NCBI GenBank assembly: GCA_001939145.1
Contig: LSRX01000701.1
Location: forward strand, 85,711-149,710
Length of the DNA stretch: 64,000 nucleotides
From: Symbiodinium microadriaticum
Taxonomy: Eukaryota > Sar > Dinophyceae > Suessiales > Symbiodiniaceae
Reading direction: 5' to 3'
A program made the position numbers and the translations under genes. Numbering within the stretch: position 1 is the first letter of the stretch; the number at the start of each line of letters is the position of its first letter. A model generated the notes under the pieces. That model had not been told where the DNA came from, searched no databases, and worked only from the letters and a program-made list of their open reading frames with translations. This document shows positions 1 to 10,517 of the stretch, piece by piece.

Positions 1-1950
1 TAATAATCCGATAAATCACGCAGGGTCCGGCGTTTTCGGAACTTAGGGTTACAGGTTGCTACAACAAACACACCAAAAAACGTTGCTACAACACACATTT
101 CGTAGCATGCTTCACATTCGCATTGCTTTCTAGATTTGCAAAGCCACCAAATGCCCTCGACTTGGTTTACGGTCGCGAGAGGAAAACCACCTCTATGCCT
201 ATTTTAACTGTGGAAACATGTCATCGTTTCCGGCACCAGGCAAAGCGAAGCCTGCGTCACTAAGGAAGGCAGCATGCCATTTTCTCTCGCAAGTTTCAGG
301 CCACCTGGTCTAGGTAGGCCGCTGCAACCTGGATCAAAGTTGGATTGTCTTAGTAGCAGTTGATAGTAGCCACCGTCTCATACTAATCATTTTGATCTCA
401 TGAGAACCTTCCCCGAAATGGCAAAATGCGGCCAAGTGGGGTACAAATCATGGATGTGGCGTAGAAGCTGTTCGACACTCAGACGACAGCAAGAATCTTT
501 AGGGATCTCGTGGGGCTAGAAAATGGTTAGTTACGGTTAGTTAGTCCTTGATGCCAGGAGTAGAAGCGCGACTTGTTGATTCTCGGTGCTTGTGCCGCAA
601 TCTTCGCTACCGCCTCCCATCAAAACGTTTCCTGTACACCAAAAACAACCCCTCCAGTCACCTTGTAGTAGCCTTTGTAGTTGCCCTCAAGTACCCTTTA
701 TGGGAACGCTTGGAGTAATCCTTAATAGTAGCCTTTTGGCAACGGTGCAGGTTCCCTAAAGCCTATGCCTAGGCCGCTCCCACCTGCCGCCAAATGGAGC
801 GCTCCAGCAGCGGCAGCTCTTGTCCAACCCTGCGATGCAAACAATAAAACAGTTTGTGTTTTGGGTGATTTTTTTCACGACCCTTTTCTACTCGCTGACT
901 CCGGGGTAAACCTTGGGTGGGTTTCGGGTTTAGGGTTGTCACAACGGTTTCGACTCGCACGCAGAAACAGCGGCTTAGGGTTTAGGGGGACACACCATGG
1001 CAGCTGAGAGTTCTGTCAGGATTTCCATGCATCGGTGCAAAGAACCGAAAGCCGAAAGCCAAACAAATGCCGAGCAGTGTACCAAAGGCATCAACTCTTC
1101 TTTCTGGGCTGTTCTACAGTTCTCCTGGTCGTACCTATTGCTTGTCCCGATTTCTGCTAGCGTGCTGCTGTGTTTCACAACGAACCACAGTTCGTGCAGC
1201 TGAGCTTGTCATGGTGGGGTGCCACCGACATTCAGGTACAGTTCTTGAGATCTACTGAGAACGCAAGCTAACTTGCTTTGTATGACACCCTTGTAACCCT
1301 AAAAGCTCAAAACCCCGAAAGCTTCCGAGCAATGCGCCGAGTGGCAATAAAGCGAAGGTCTTCGACATCTGTCGCGCGAGCGGCCTGCAGCTCAGAAGTA
1401 ACAGGCTCATCTGGCGGCCTCAATATTTAGAAAAGGGTTTTGGAGATAACTGGGAACCCCAACGAACAACATTGGTACTTACTCAGGCTTCTGTGTGCAT
1501 AGACTTGTAGAGAAGCTTTGGCAGGGCGGCAACGAAAGGGAGTGTTTTCCAACTCTGCATGGCAAGCAGGCTTGGGTTCAAATTGGGCTGAATTTCAAAC
1601 TGTCAAAACCTTGCCCGAATCGTGATACTCTCTCGTTAAGCCCCGGAGCCCGTTGAAGAAAGACTGCTCCCATCTGAACTCGACGCCTGGCAAAGGCGGT
1701 GCCCGCTGGACCGGCGGAATATGGCGACACCTGAAAGCCACGAATACTCCTGATAGAAACATTTAATGATCTACCAGTATGAAAAATTTCATGGGTTGCT
1801 CCAGGGGTCGCAAGTCGTAAGCTTTCTCGCCGTCATGCTGTCGTGCGTCATGACCACTGCGCAAGTCTGAGTCACGTGTCCTGATGCTCGCGGGAACCTA
1901 TTCCCGAAGCCTGCAAAAGAAATACCCACGCCCGCACAGCCAGAGTTCGT
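1..1950. other. Stretch with no recognisable gene
   Basis: I find no protein family, RNA gene or long repeat here. The longest open frames are about 60-80 codons on both strands and overlap one another, which is what chance gives. Short TTTAGGG-like fragments occur near 45, 930 and 975, the last two next to the phrase CGACTCGCACGC, which resembles the dispersed CTCTCGCAACTCGG repeat found later in the window. Confidence 0.5.
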
Positions 1951-2003
1951 CGGCAAATGCAGGCAACAATCAGAGTATGTCAGAGAGTATTTACCGCAAT
2001 AGC

Positions 2004-2120
2004 ACTGGCAGTTGTAGTAATCGTTGTCGCAGTGGTTATTACTAGCAGCAGTGGCAGTAGAAGCTGTAGCAGTAGTAGCAGCAGCAGTAGTAGTAGTGGA
2101 GATGTAGCAGTTCTATCAGC

Positions 2121-2158
<38 letters not shown>

Positions 2159-2417
2159 GCGTCGTCGTCGTCGTCGTCGTGGTGGCGGCGGCGGTGGTGC
2201 TGGTGGTGGTAGCAGTAGCAGTAGCAGTAGTAGTAGCGGTAGTAGTAGCAGTAGCAGTAGCAGTAGCAGTAGCAGTAGCAGTAGCAGTAGTAGTAGTAGT
2301 AGTCGTCGTCGTCGTAGTAGTCGTAGTGGTCGTAGTAGCCGTAGTAGTCGTAGTAGTCGTAGTAGTCGTCGTAGTAGTAGTAGTAGTCGTAGTAGTAGTA
2401 GTAGTAGTAGTAGTACT

Positions 2418-2458
<41 letters not shown>

Positions 2459-2473
2459 CAGGAGCAGGAGCAG

Positions 2474-2513
<40 letters not shown>

Positions 2514-2713
2514 CGTAGTAGTTGTCGTCGTCGTCGTCGTCGTAGTAGTAGTAGTAGTGGTAGTAGTAGTAGTAGTAGTAGTGGTAGTAGTAGTAGCAGT
2601 AGTAGCAGTAGCAGTAGCAGTAGCAGGAGTAGTAGTAGCAGTAGCAGGAGTAGTAGTAGCAGGAGTAGTAGTAGTCGTCGTCGTAGTAGTAGCAGTAAGT
2701 AGTAGTAGTAGTC

Positions 2714-2747
<34 letters not shown>

Positions 2748-2945
2748 CAGCAGCAGCAGCAGCAGGAGGAGTAGCAGCGGCAGCATCCGCGGCGGCGGCG
2801 GTAGTGGTCGTGGCGGCAGTAGCAGTAGCAGTAGCAGGGGCAGCAGTAGGAGTAGCAGTTAGTAGTAGTCGTCGTCGTAGAAGCTATGGCCGTAGCTGTA
2901 GTCGTGGCAAAGTGTAGCAGTAGCAGGCGCAGCAGCACTGGTAGT
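2004..2945. repeat. Long compound trinucleotide microsatellite (GTA/GTC/GCA family)
   Basis: For over 900 bp the sequence is almost entirely triplets AGT, CGT, AGC, GGT and AGG in register. Blocks of pure (TAG)n, (CGT)n, (CAG)n and (AGGAGC)n alternate. Because the period is 3, all frames lacking TAG stay open on both strands, giving meaningless poly-Val, poly-Ser, poly-Thr and poly-Leu frames of 268-301 codons. I treat these as artefacts. The patchwork of blocks suggests repeated slippage and conversion of an older AGT array. The last triplets run into possibly unique sequence near 2,945. Confidence 0.95.
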
Positions 2946-3170
2946 ACTGGTCGTGGCGACAGCGAAGTTCATCGTAATCGGGATGGGAACCTGGCCTCGG
3001 GGTCTGTAGGAAGCCCTGGCAAAGCATTGTCAAGCAATGCTTCCCGCAGCGACGGCTCCATCGGATCGAGGAAGTTACGCAGGAAGTCCTGGGAGGCGAT
3101 AAGGATTTGGGATTGCATGGGCTCTAGCATTCTTTTCTGCCGTTACCGAGAATCTAGGCTGCTGCAGCTT

Positions 3171-3443
3171 TCAGAGCACCCCCACGAGACTAAGACTGGC
3201 AAGGCCTTGACAAGGGCTGACAATCGGCTCAGCAGCCCGTCCCACGGCTCGAAGCCCGAAGAACGCATGGACAAATACAGACAAAGGCTGTTGACTTGCA
3301 GGCCACGGCTGTGCAGGACAAACTCCCCGCTCCTCATTATCTCTCGCCACGACATCAATGATCAAGTGCACGCGAACCCTTAGCTCGGCACATCGGCAAA
3401 GGTGGACTTCTGGAAAGTCCACGATCGACGGTGAAGTTGGCAT
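3171..3443 (-). CDS. Candidate exon of unknown gene (minus strand)
   Basis: A 90-codon frame has a mixed, protein-like composition (an RVHLIIDVVARDNEERG segment followed by a hydrophobic tail) and no low complexity. It overlaps a second minus-strand frame (3,143-3,358) in another phase, and a Ser/Arg-rich plus-strand frame (2,886-3,383) that runs out of the trinucleotide repeat. I recognise no family. It could be the last exon of a minus-strand gene whose other pieces are at 3,502-3,768 and 4,041-4,400. No splice sites are proven, and a chance frame is possible. Confidence 0.2.
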   Translation of the reverse strand: MPTSPSIVDFPEVHLCRCAELRVRVHLIIDVVARDNEERGVCPAQPWPASQQPLSVFVHAFFGLRAVGRAAEPIVSPCQGLASLSLVGVL

Positions 3444-3501
3444 GGAGTGATTTGCCGTCTGCTAACTTGCGAACAGCTTTCCACGGCCATTGCCAAGATC
3501 T

Positions 3502-3768
3502 TTAAATAAACCTGTAAGCGAGAGGCTCATCGTCTGCGTTGAAGACACTGTGTGGTAGCGAGTAGTCACACCAGTGGATCACACCTGCAGTTCGTCTCGA
3601 GCCATCATGTGCAGCACAGGTCAGGCCATGCATCGTAAAGCTGCTAATGCCTTTGCCCTCTGTCGCCCCAGCTAAGTGTAACCATCCATGCAGCAAATAC
3701 CACAGGTTGCGGTTGAAGTGCAGGTCGAAGATTCGAATACAGTGCGTCTCCGCTGCCTTCAGGAACAT
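3502..3768 (-). CDS. Candidate exon of unknown gene (minus strand)
   Basis: An 88-codon frame starting with ATG has a balanced, globular-looking sequence (FDLHFNRNLWYLLHGWLH, then VFNADDEPLAYRF at the end). It is open upstream to an in-frame TGA near 3,800, where an AG that could serve as a 3' splice site lies in CCAGAGTCGG. The overlapping frame 3,644-3,883 is in a different phase. No family is recognised. It sits between two other minus-strand candidates and may belong to the same gene. Confidence 0.25.
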   Translation of the reverse strand: MFLKAAETHCIRIFDLHFNRNLWYLLHGWLHLAGATEGKGISSFTMHGLTCAAHDGSRRTAGVIHWCDYSLPHSVFNADDEPLAYRFI

Positions 3769-4040
3769 GGAGAAGGAGGTGGCCGACTCTGGTCAAAGCT
3801 CCGCGACTAGTCATGATCGGCACCTGAAGCCAGCATTCAATCCTTCTTCCGCCGTTTGCAGTAGTCGTTCCGAGGTTCAGCACAGGCTAGACTCCCTGAG
3901 GCCCTGGCATGGAGAATCAAGCGGCCGTTTTCCAGCACTCCGTCATCCGGATGCCAGCCCTGCTGTCACAGGCTCAATGTAACTCATCGATCCCGTGTTG
4001 AGGTAGGCTCGTGGAAACTGCTAGAGAGCAGGCACTGCGC

Positions 4041-4595
4041 TCAATCCACTGACAGGCGGCGATCATTCCACCTGGCAGGAGGAGGCTCAGTCGCACCCGA
4101 CCTGAATGCCATGAGCAAACGTTGTCCGAGCGCACTGCGGGTGGGATTCACTGTTGCAATCTGGTGAAGAAGTGCTGCGACCGACCCCTTCTCAAATATG
4201 GCCACAGTCACAGCCCTTGATTGCATCCGGAAAATCAGCCCCAACATGTCCTGCTGCGCTTTCCAAGCCAAGCAAAAGGATCCACCTGCTGGATTTTTGC
4301 CTCCTCGTCCCTTTCTGAAGAACTTACCTGCAGGTGGGTTGCCGGTCTTTCCGAACAGTGCGACAAACTTCTGGAGCTCCTGGGCACCCGGGAATGTAGA
4401 ACAATGATTAGAGCAAGTCTGCCAAGCAATCTTGCCCCACTTGGGGGTGGAGCAAGATTGCCAGCAAGCTTGGCCAATCTTGGTCGAAAAGGCAAGCTGT
4501 CGGCAAGCAAGTGGGGCAAGATGACCCAGGTTGCAAAAATGACCAAGATTGCTGGCAACTTGCTTTCGACCAAGGTTGACCAAGCCTACCAACAT
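4041..4595 (-). CDS. Candidate coding region of unknown gene (minus strand)
   Basis: A 184-codon frame. The first 60 codons fall in an inverted repeat and are probably not coding. The later part (about residues 70-184) reads like a soluble protein, with GAQELQKFVALFGKTGNP, a Gly/Lys-rich turn, then RAVTVAIFEKGSVAALLHQI and a Pro/Arg-rich end. I recognise no domain. If real, its 5' boundary is probably a splice acceptor near 4,390 rather than the ATG at 4,595. The co-oriented frames at 3.2-3.8 kb could be later exons. Confidence 0.27.
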   Translation of the reverse strand: MLVGLVNLGRKQVASNLGHFCNLGHLAPLACRQLAFSTKIGQACWQSCSTPKWGKIAWQTCSNHCSTFPGAQELQKFVALFGKTGNPPAGKFFRKGRGGKNPAGGSFCLAWKAQQDMLGLIFRMQSRAVTVAIFEKGSVAALLHQIATVNPTRSALGQRLLMAFRSGATEPPPARWNDRRLSVD

Positions 4596-4600
4596 GGTGC
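4385..4600. repeat. Nested inverted repeat
   Basis: The motif CAATCTTGCCCCACTT near 4,430 recurs as its reverse complement AAGTGGGGCAAGAT near 4,508. TTGCCAGCAAG near 4,458 pairs with CTTGCTGG-like sequence near 4,550. The segment can fold back on itself at several points. No flanking duplication is obvious, so the call of a transposon end is only a possibility. Confidence 0.6.
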
Positions 4601-4734
4601 CATAATTGTTCTAAATTCCCGGCACCATGTAACAGTTTTTCTTAGACCCTGCCTGTAACAGTACACCGACCCCTCTCTTTAGACGGGGTGGGCTGGCTAT
4701 ATTTGGGTATGGTTTTGAACTCGTAATGTCGGGA

Positions 4735-5115
4735 AAGTGAACACACATCCTGGCCTGGTGGACACTTATTTGGTGGGAAAGTCAACACTTATCCCGGCCC
4801 GGTGAACACTTGTTTTGGTGGGAAAGTGAGCACTTGTCCTGCTGTTTACTTTCCCACCACAATGGTGAATTTCCATTTTGGTGGGAAAGTGAACACTTAT
4901 CCTGGCCCAGTGGACACTTATTTCTGGGATCTTGAACATGTTCCCTTTCCCACCAAAACAAGTGTTCACCGGGCCAGGGTAAGTGTTCACCAAGTAAGAT
5001 TTACGTGATCACTTTGGTACCCAAATAAGTGTTCACTTGTCCAGATTTCAGTGTTCACTTGTCGAAATTTAAGTGTTCACATCGGTACCCCAATAAGTCA
5101 GATTTAAGTGTTCTG
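4735..5115. repeat. Inverted tandem array of a ~50-bp unit around GTGAACACTT
   Basis: The left half carries several copies of GTGGGAAAGTGAACACTTAT followed by a CCTGGCCCGGTG segment. From about 4,940 the same unit appears reversed as CTTTCCCACCAAAAC and AAGTGTTCACCGGGCCAGG, then decays into short ATTTAAGTGTTCAC repeats. The core GTGAACAC and its complement alternate at least 12 times. Two smaller inversions sit near 4,850-4,890. The arrangement predicts a large cruciform or hairpin. No coding sense is evident. Confidence 0.85.
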
Positions 5116-5413
5116 TTGCTACCCAAAACCCCATAAAGAGTTATTGTTAGAGGAAGGGCCTAAAGTATATAACTAGCAAGGAGACCGACCGAGAAATACA
5201 TGTGAATAGAAAGGCGACAGAATAAAACACCTCTTACCAGAGCATGCCATACACGAATCTGATGTGTTCGTATCCGAGGCAGCAAGCCCACCTTGAGGGC
5301 TCATGGGATCGTTAGCCCAAATCCACCCCATGGAGCAACACGCAAGCGCGCGAGCAAACAGATTCGTGATTATGTTTGTAATTCGAAGTATCGTTAGCTT
5401 GCTGTAAATATTT

Positions 5414-5970
5414 CTAGTTTCGGTAGTTTCTATCTATTGTCATCATGGATATTACTAGCACTATTCGCCGAGGTGCTGGGGCTTCTCGAAGCGCTTCGGT
5501 TGGGGCAAACTTCGTCGCATTCTCCGTGGTTGGGTCTTGTGATCCGTCTTTGCAGACCAGACAGAGCGTCCTTTCGTGAAGCTCAAACACGCAGGGGCAG
5601 CTGGGTGGTTCGAAGGAAAGCCATGCCAAGCTCAGTTCATGGCCCTGTCACTAGACAAGAAACCACACCACAGCGGGGCCGGTGTCACTGAAATGTACAG
5701 ACCGACTGCACAAGCATACATTCTCTGTACTGAGGCAGCTTTGAACATGCGCTAGACTTCTCTACGCATCGAAATAATTCCTTCAGCGTGGCCACTGCCT
5801 CTGCGGGCTTCGATCGAACGCAACAAGCATGGTCTGCCGGGCGTCTTCCATGTCTCACGGTCATTGGATGGGCCCGGGTAGTTGGTGACAGCGAAGCGCT
5901 CCAATAACATGAGCGCCTGAGCAAGGGCTCGGTCTCTGGGTCGGAGCACCATATTATGCCAGGAGGGCAT
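5414..5970 (-). CDS. Candidate exons of unknown gene, broken frame (minus strand)
   Basis: Three minus-strand frames follow each other in different phases: 5,752-5,970, 5,685-5,924 and 5,414-5,629. The first reads as protein (LRPRDRALAQALMLLERFAV, then TNYPGPSND) up to about 5,830. The second then takes over (SKPAEAVATLKELFRCVEKS). The switch point near 5,825 leaves no room for an intron, so a frameshift (assembly error or pseudogene) is likelier than splicing. No family is recognised. Confidence 0.2.
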
Positions 5971-6439
5971 GTCGGGTCCAGGCCTTCATAAAGTCCTTCA
6001 TACGTATGGGAACCTGCTTCAGACGCCTTGGGTCTTTGTTTGGGTTCATTGAATGGATCCTATGATTCTGGGGTTGTAGGACCAGGGTTTCATAATCAGG
6101 TTCCTACATTCGAACTTCGACTCTCCACGCTCAGCGCTAGAAAAGCGGCGGAAAGGTGGGCCTCGTTCTTCAACGCCTGGAAGCTGGTGTTGGGCGGCCA
6201 AGGCAAAGGCCTGAGGGCGGATTTAGCACCTAGTAACAGATTATAGGGGCCTTACTAACTTAAAAATTTCAGGACGATTTTGGGGTATTTTATCGTGGTG
6301 TGCATTACAGTATCATTGATTTAATGAGAAACCCGAACTATTGGAACAGGGTTGTGTGGTACAGCATACTATAACAATATTTATCCGCCGACCCTGCCGG
6401 GGACGGCGGTTGGAGGTCCTTCGTGCCCCATTCGCTATG

Positions 6440-6660
6440 CTCACGCATCCCCCCCCAACCGCCCACAGTGCCCACCCTTTCTCTCTCCTTCGTTCCCCGC
6501 TCCCGATTCACACATACCTCCCAGACCCAACTATTTCTTCCTTCCCCGCCCCCCACCTCCTCTCCCCATCTCTCCCCCTCCCTGCGCTGTTCGGGTCATC
6601 CCTTCCCCCCCATCCCTCCACCAGCCTTGACAACGCTTTGTATTATCCCAGCCCGTACGT
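6440..6660. repeat. Pyrimidine-rich tract
   Basis: About 200 bp are more than 85% C+T on the plus strand, with runs of CCCC and CTCTCC. The Pro/Ser/Leu-rich plus-strand frames here (for example 6,341-6,973) reflect this bias and are not called as genes. Confidence 0.7.
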
Positions 6661-7025
6661 CCGCCACATGGCCCCCGCGCCCCAACTTTCACTCGCCTTC
6701 AGGCATTTAGCTTCCATCCTTTCCTCCCAGGTTTCTCCCTCTCCCACTGTAGGCCTCTGCTTTTTGTTAATAAAATCATCATGTGGATCAGATTTGCTGC
6801 TTCGGAACTCAAAGGTACTCATTGCCGCGGGTCAGGGCGGCTTGGTGTTCACGCAACAAAGGGAGGGACCCCATGCTCTGACTGTATTGGTCGTGTCGTG
6901 CTTCGCTTTTCACAGTGTGTGGTCCTGTCTGTCTTTGTTTTGTCGAGTCCCTCGGGTTTGCTTGTCCTCGTAGTGATTCGTACTGTATTTCTGCATGTTC
7001 GTCGTGTGCAAAAGCATTTTCAAAA

Positions 7026-7265
7026 ATGAGTCGAAGGGGCAGCACCAGCTGCTCTGGCCCCAGCGCTCGTGCCACAAACCTGAGTGGCAAAGTGACAGCC
7101 CTCCACCGAGCAGCACCAGCAGCACCGCACAGCAATGATGCGGCTAGCAAGCGCAGCCATCGTCGCTACCGTCAAGATGACTTAGACGTCGCGGTAGCTT
7201 TGCTAAATGATTCAGCATCGACGCCAGCCGATGGCATTCAGTTAGGAACCAAGACCGATGCTTAG
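7026..7265 (+). CDS. Small candidate ORF, Ser/Arg-rich N-terminus
   Basis: The ATG at 7,026 sits in a favourable CAAAAATGAG context and opens a 79-codon frame ending at TAG 7,265. The protein starts with a Ser/Gly/Ala-rich stretch, then RRYRQDDLDVAVALLND and a polar tail. It could be the first exon of a larger gene or a chance frame. It converges on the minus-strand candidate that ends at 7,291. Function unknown. Confidence 0.2.
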   Translation: MSRRGSTSCSGPSARATNLSGKVTALHRAAPAAPHSNDAASKRSHRRYRQDDLDVAVALLNDSASTPADGIQLGTKTDA

Positions 7266-7290
7266 CAAACAAGGCTGCGGGACCCCATTT

Positions 7291-7931
7291 CTATCCCTCG
7301 CACCGAACCTCGCCAAGCTGCTGCACCCAGGGGTAGTGCACATCAGTCTTCTGCCTTCGCAACGCGGGTGAGTAAAGCGTGTTTCCGAAAGATCCAACAA
7401 GCAGGGCCCAAAAATTGATCTTACGAGCCGTTTGGTGGGCACCCGCTCTCTCCGATAAGCTGTCATATGGCAAAACTCTACAGCTTGGGCATGTGTCTTG
7501 CCGGCGCTGGAAGTAAGCAAATGTGTTGTGCGTATTGCAATCCCTGCTGACAGCTGACTGCAGCTCGAGCGTCTCCCAAACCGTGGCGAAGTCGCCTGGA
7601 GCGTCGGTTGGCATCCTTCAGACGAGCTACGAAACGTGACGAAACGATGGATAAGCTGAGCCCCAAGAGCTCCAATGCAGCCAAGCATCCAGGTCAGCCC
7701 GCGGTTCTGGCCACAGTTCAAGAAACCAGTGCAGTATTCGGTTTTCACGAGCAAGCCTAGCATGCTAGCCTCTGTGGAGGTAAGAGGTAGGTTGTAGTGC
7801 AGCCGCAAAATCAGAGGCAAACATCGTGCGACATGTTGCGACATGAGGATGGACCCGGTGGAACACTTCTGGTTCGGCAGTGCCTCAGCAGCTGGCTGGC
7901 TTTGAGCCACTGCTGACTTCTGCTGCAGCAT
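7291..7931 (-). CDS. Candidate gene of unknown function, two frames (minus strand)
   Basis: The upstream frame (7,931 to about 7,625) reads as a part-hydrophobic protein, including LVKTEYCTGFLNCGQ and LTWMLGCIGALGAQLIHRF. The downstream frame (about 7,590 to 7,291) reads DFATVWETLELQSAVSRD, then a Cys-containing middle and a basic end. A GT at 7,632 and a CAG ending near 7,598 would remove about 35 bp and join the frames exactly. That is short for any intron, so a compensated frameshift is the alternative. There is no ATG near the upstream end, and further exons may exist above 7,931. No family is recognised. Confidence 0.25.
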
Positions 7932-8361
7932 CCTCAGGACTCCGGTAGTTCTTTTTTGGCCCTACAGAGTCCACCAACGACGACTCGAGGTCCTGCTTAG
8001 TTTGGCGTAAATCGTGCACGTCGTTCCGTGAGCACTGGAAACTTGAGCAAAGAGCAGGAGGCACCCTCTCCTCTTCATTGATTGACTACTGCCAACTTCT
8101 ATCACTAGCCACTAGCACGAGGACGAGGACTACGACTCCAACCACTCTAATTCCCGTTGATGCCGCTGTCACCACCACGACGACTCACTCTGCTCCTTCA
8201 GAACATACCAGGCCACGGGGTCCAAGGGGCTTGAGCAGGGTGGCAAGCGGCCATGGCGTCTGCAGCAAAGCCGGAAGCAGCGCCTTGACATGTATAGACT
8301 TCAGGGGCAAGCATTTTGCGGCAGTCTTGTGGTATGTCATTGTGTATTCTGCTATAGTGGT

Positions 8362-8490
8362 TCGTTGTTGTTGTTGTTGTTGTTGCTGCAGTTGCTGGTG
8401 CTGCTGCTGCTGGTGCTGGTGCTGTTGTTGTTGTTGTTGTTGTTGCTGCTGCTGCTGCGGCGGCTGCAGGTTTTGTTGTTGTTGTGGTGA
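8362..8490. repeat. TTG/CTG trinucleotide microsatellite
   Basis: (TTG)n and (CTG)n blocks alternate for about 125 bp. The Cys-, Leu- and Ala/Thr-rich frames over it on both strands are artefacts of the period. Confidence 0.9.
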
Positions 8491-9630
8491 GCAAACCCTG
8501 TGAGACCTGCCTTCCCTGCAAGGCAGCCCATGACCGCGTCCTCTGCTGCAGACACCAGCGCAGAGCGTGCCACAGATGGCGAAACGGCAGCCTGCCAGTT
8601 TTAATTTTTAGCAAGTGACAGTGCCAGCTCAACGTAGCACGGTGTTTGTCACAATGTTCTTCTGACTCCTGACGCCAACGACTGGGCAACAGCTCTGCTG
8701 GTCTTGGGGTCGGGGAGGGGGGTGCAGGGCACCAGCAGATCCCGAGCCGCCAGCCTTGAGAAGGCATGCCGTGGCACTGGAGAAATCATGCCTCAACTAC
8801 GATGTGGCTGCGTAAGTTGACATGCTATCGCAAGTTAACAAAATGAGCATGGATGATTGGTGAACACGCAGCTGAGTTTATCTTGTTCCGAGAATAACAC
8901 ACACTGCTGCCCTCACAAGACTCCTTTTCTCGCGCGGCCTAAACTAGCAGAAGATCCTGCCTGGCATTGAACATAATATCTGGTCACCTCTCCCTGCTCA
9001 ACCCTCCCGAAACTCACGAGAAGCCTGCTGTGCGGCAGAAATGCGGCAGGGGTTGGCCGCACGCCTCGTTCAGGCCATCGACAACTTCAGGCCCGTCCAG
9101 CAGGAAATGGCCTCGGGCTGAGGGACCAACAGTATACATCAGGATGCTCAAGTGTACTGTGTTGCCATGTGCTATACTAGAATCACGGGAAATTAAGAAC
9201 ATCCAGTGGTTCTCACAACACGGGCGTCCCCAGACTCACGCGCGATCGAATTGCGATCCAGGCCTTTCTCAGCCATTTGCGTCGCCGCTCGAAACACGGT
9301 TTGCTCGTGACCAGGGCGATCTGCGCCAGATTGGTGCAGCGGACAAAGCTCATCTATGCGCGCAGCGCTCCATGCTTACCAGCACAACAATCATGAAGGA
9401 CCGAAGGCTATGCCTTCGCCCCGGTCTCCGCATGCTGGGAGCTCCTGAAAGAAGCACATAGAACTGAACTTGAAGAACTACAGTCTCATATACTTTACTA
9501 TACTATACTATGCTATGAGTATGGGTAGCAGTTATGTCTCAGTGAGTAGAGTGGCAGTTGGCGCCCTTGACTTTTGCCTGGCCTCCGAGCGGATTTTGAG
9601 GTCACTGGACCTTATCCTGCATTCTCATCA
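8491..9630. other. Stretch without a recognised gene
   Basis: Only short overlapping frames are seen. The best is a plus-strand run near 9,036-9,122 reading AEMRQGLAARLVQAIDNFRP, which could be a small exon but has no supporting splice context I can defend. TACTATACTATACTATG near 9,490 is a short satellite-like run. Confidence 0.4.
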
Positions 9631-9635
9631 TCCGG

Positions 9636-9760
9636 CCCTATAGAGAAGGGCGGAGCACTTTTTTTTCTCCTAAGGTTGGCGGTCCCCGGCGGCCCTTGGT
9701 AACGTTGGCTCTCGGTTGAGCCAACGTTAGGAAAAAAAAGTGCGGGCCCCTATAGAGAAG
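9636..9760. mobile_element. MITE-like fold-back element with 13-bp flanking direct repeats
   Basis: The identical 13-mer CCCTATAGAGAAG occurs at 9,636-9,648 and 9,748-9,760. Between them lies 99 bp whose ends are inverted: GCACTTTTTTTTC near 9,656 and GAAAAAAAAGTGC near 9,731. The centre holds a perfect hairpin, AACGTTGGCTC-loop-GAGCCAACGTT, at 9,701-9,728. Direct repeats plus terminal inversions plus no coding capacity are the signature of a non-autonomous DNA transposon. The family is not assignable. Confidence 0.7.
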
Positions 9761-9769
9761 CAACAACAC

Positions 9770-10208
9770 AAACAAACACACACACACACACACACCCACA
9801 CCCACACCCACACCCACACCCACACCCACCCACCCACACCCACCCACACCCACCCACCCAGGCACCCAGACCCAGGCACGCAGGCACGCAGGCACGCTCG
9901 CGCACACACGCGCACACACACACAAACACGCACGCACAGACAGTGACACACACACACACAGACACAGTGACACTGACACACACACACACACACACACTCG
10001 CAGACAGTGACACACACACACACAGACACAGACAGTGACGCACACCCACACACACACACACACACACTCACGCACAAGCACTCACTCACTCACTCATATA
10101 CATATACATATGCATACATTCATACATACACACACATCCACATCCACATCCACGTCCACATACATATGTATATGTATATACATATACATATATACATACA
10201 TACATAAG
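9770..10208. repeat. CA-rich compound microsatellite
   Basis: (CA)n grades into (CCCACA)n, (GGCACGCA)n, blocks of CACAGACAGTGA, and finally (CATA)n. Long His/Thr or Val/Cys frames on either strand are artefacts. It starts directly after the fold-back element, whose right flank ends in CAACAACACAAAC. Confidence 0.95.
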
Positions 10209-10517
10209 TATAATGTGCGATTCTTGGTATCATCCCTCAACCACCGCGACAACAGCTCTCAACGTGGACGCGGTCCAAAAGCAGGACTATCCAGAACTGA
10301 TGGCAGTTGGCTCGGGCTTGCCTGGTTGGTGAACAGCCGTTCCTGTCCAGTCCACGACCCAGCTTTCCTTAGCAAGCACTGTCCCAAGGCGAAATTTGTG
10401 CGTGCACATGAGCCCATGCTCCGCGCGCTTCTGTCAAGCGAGGCGCATTAGCCGCGCATGGCTCTCCTCAGAATGGGCAATGCACATGATGCCGCGGCAT
10501 AACTTTTTTCGCTACAA

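Noticed and set aside
1957..2938. Open frames of 268-301 codons on both strands (poly-Val, poly-Thr, poly-Leu)
   Set aside because: They only reflect a period-3 microsatellite without stop triplets in those frames.
9638..10451. Overlapping Cys/Val-rich minus-strand and His/Thr-rich plus-strand frames
   Set aside because: Artefacts of CA repeats.
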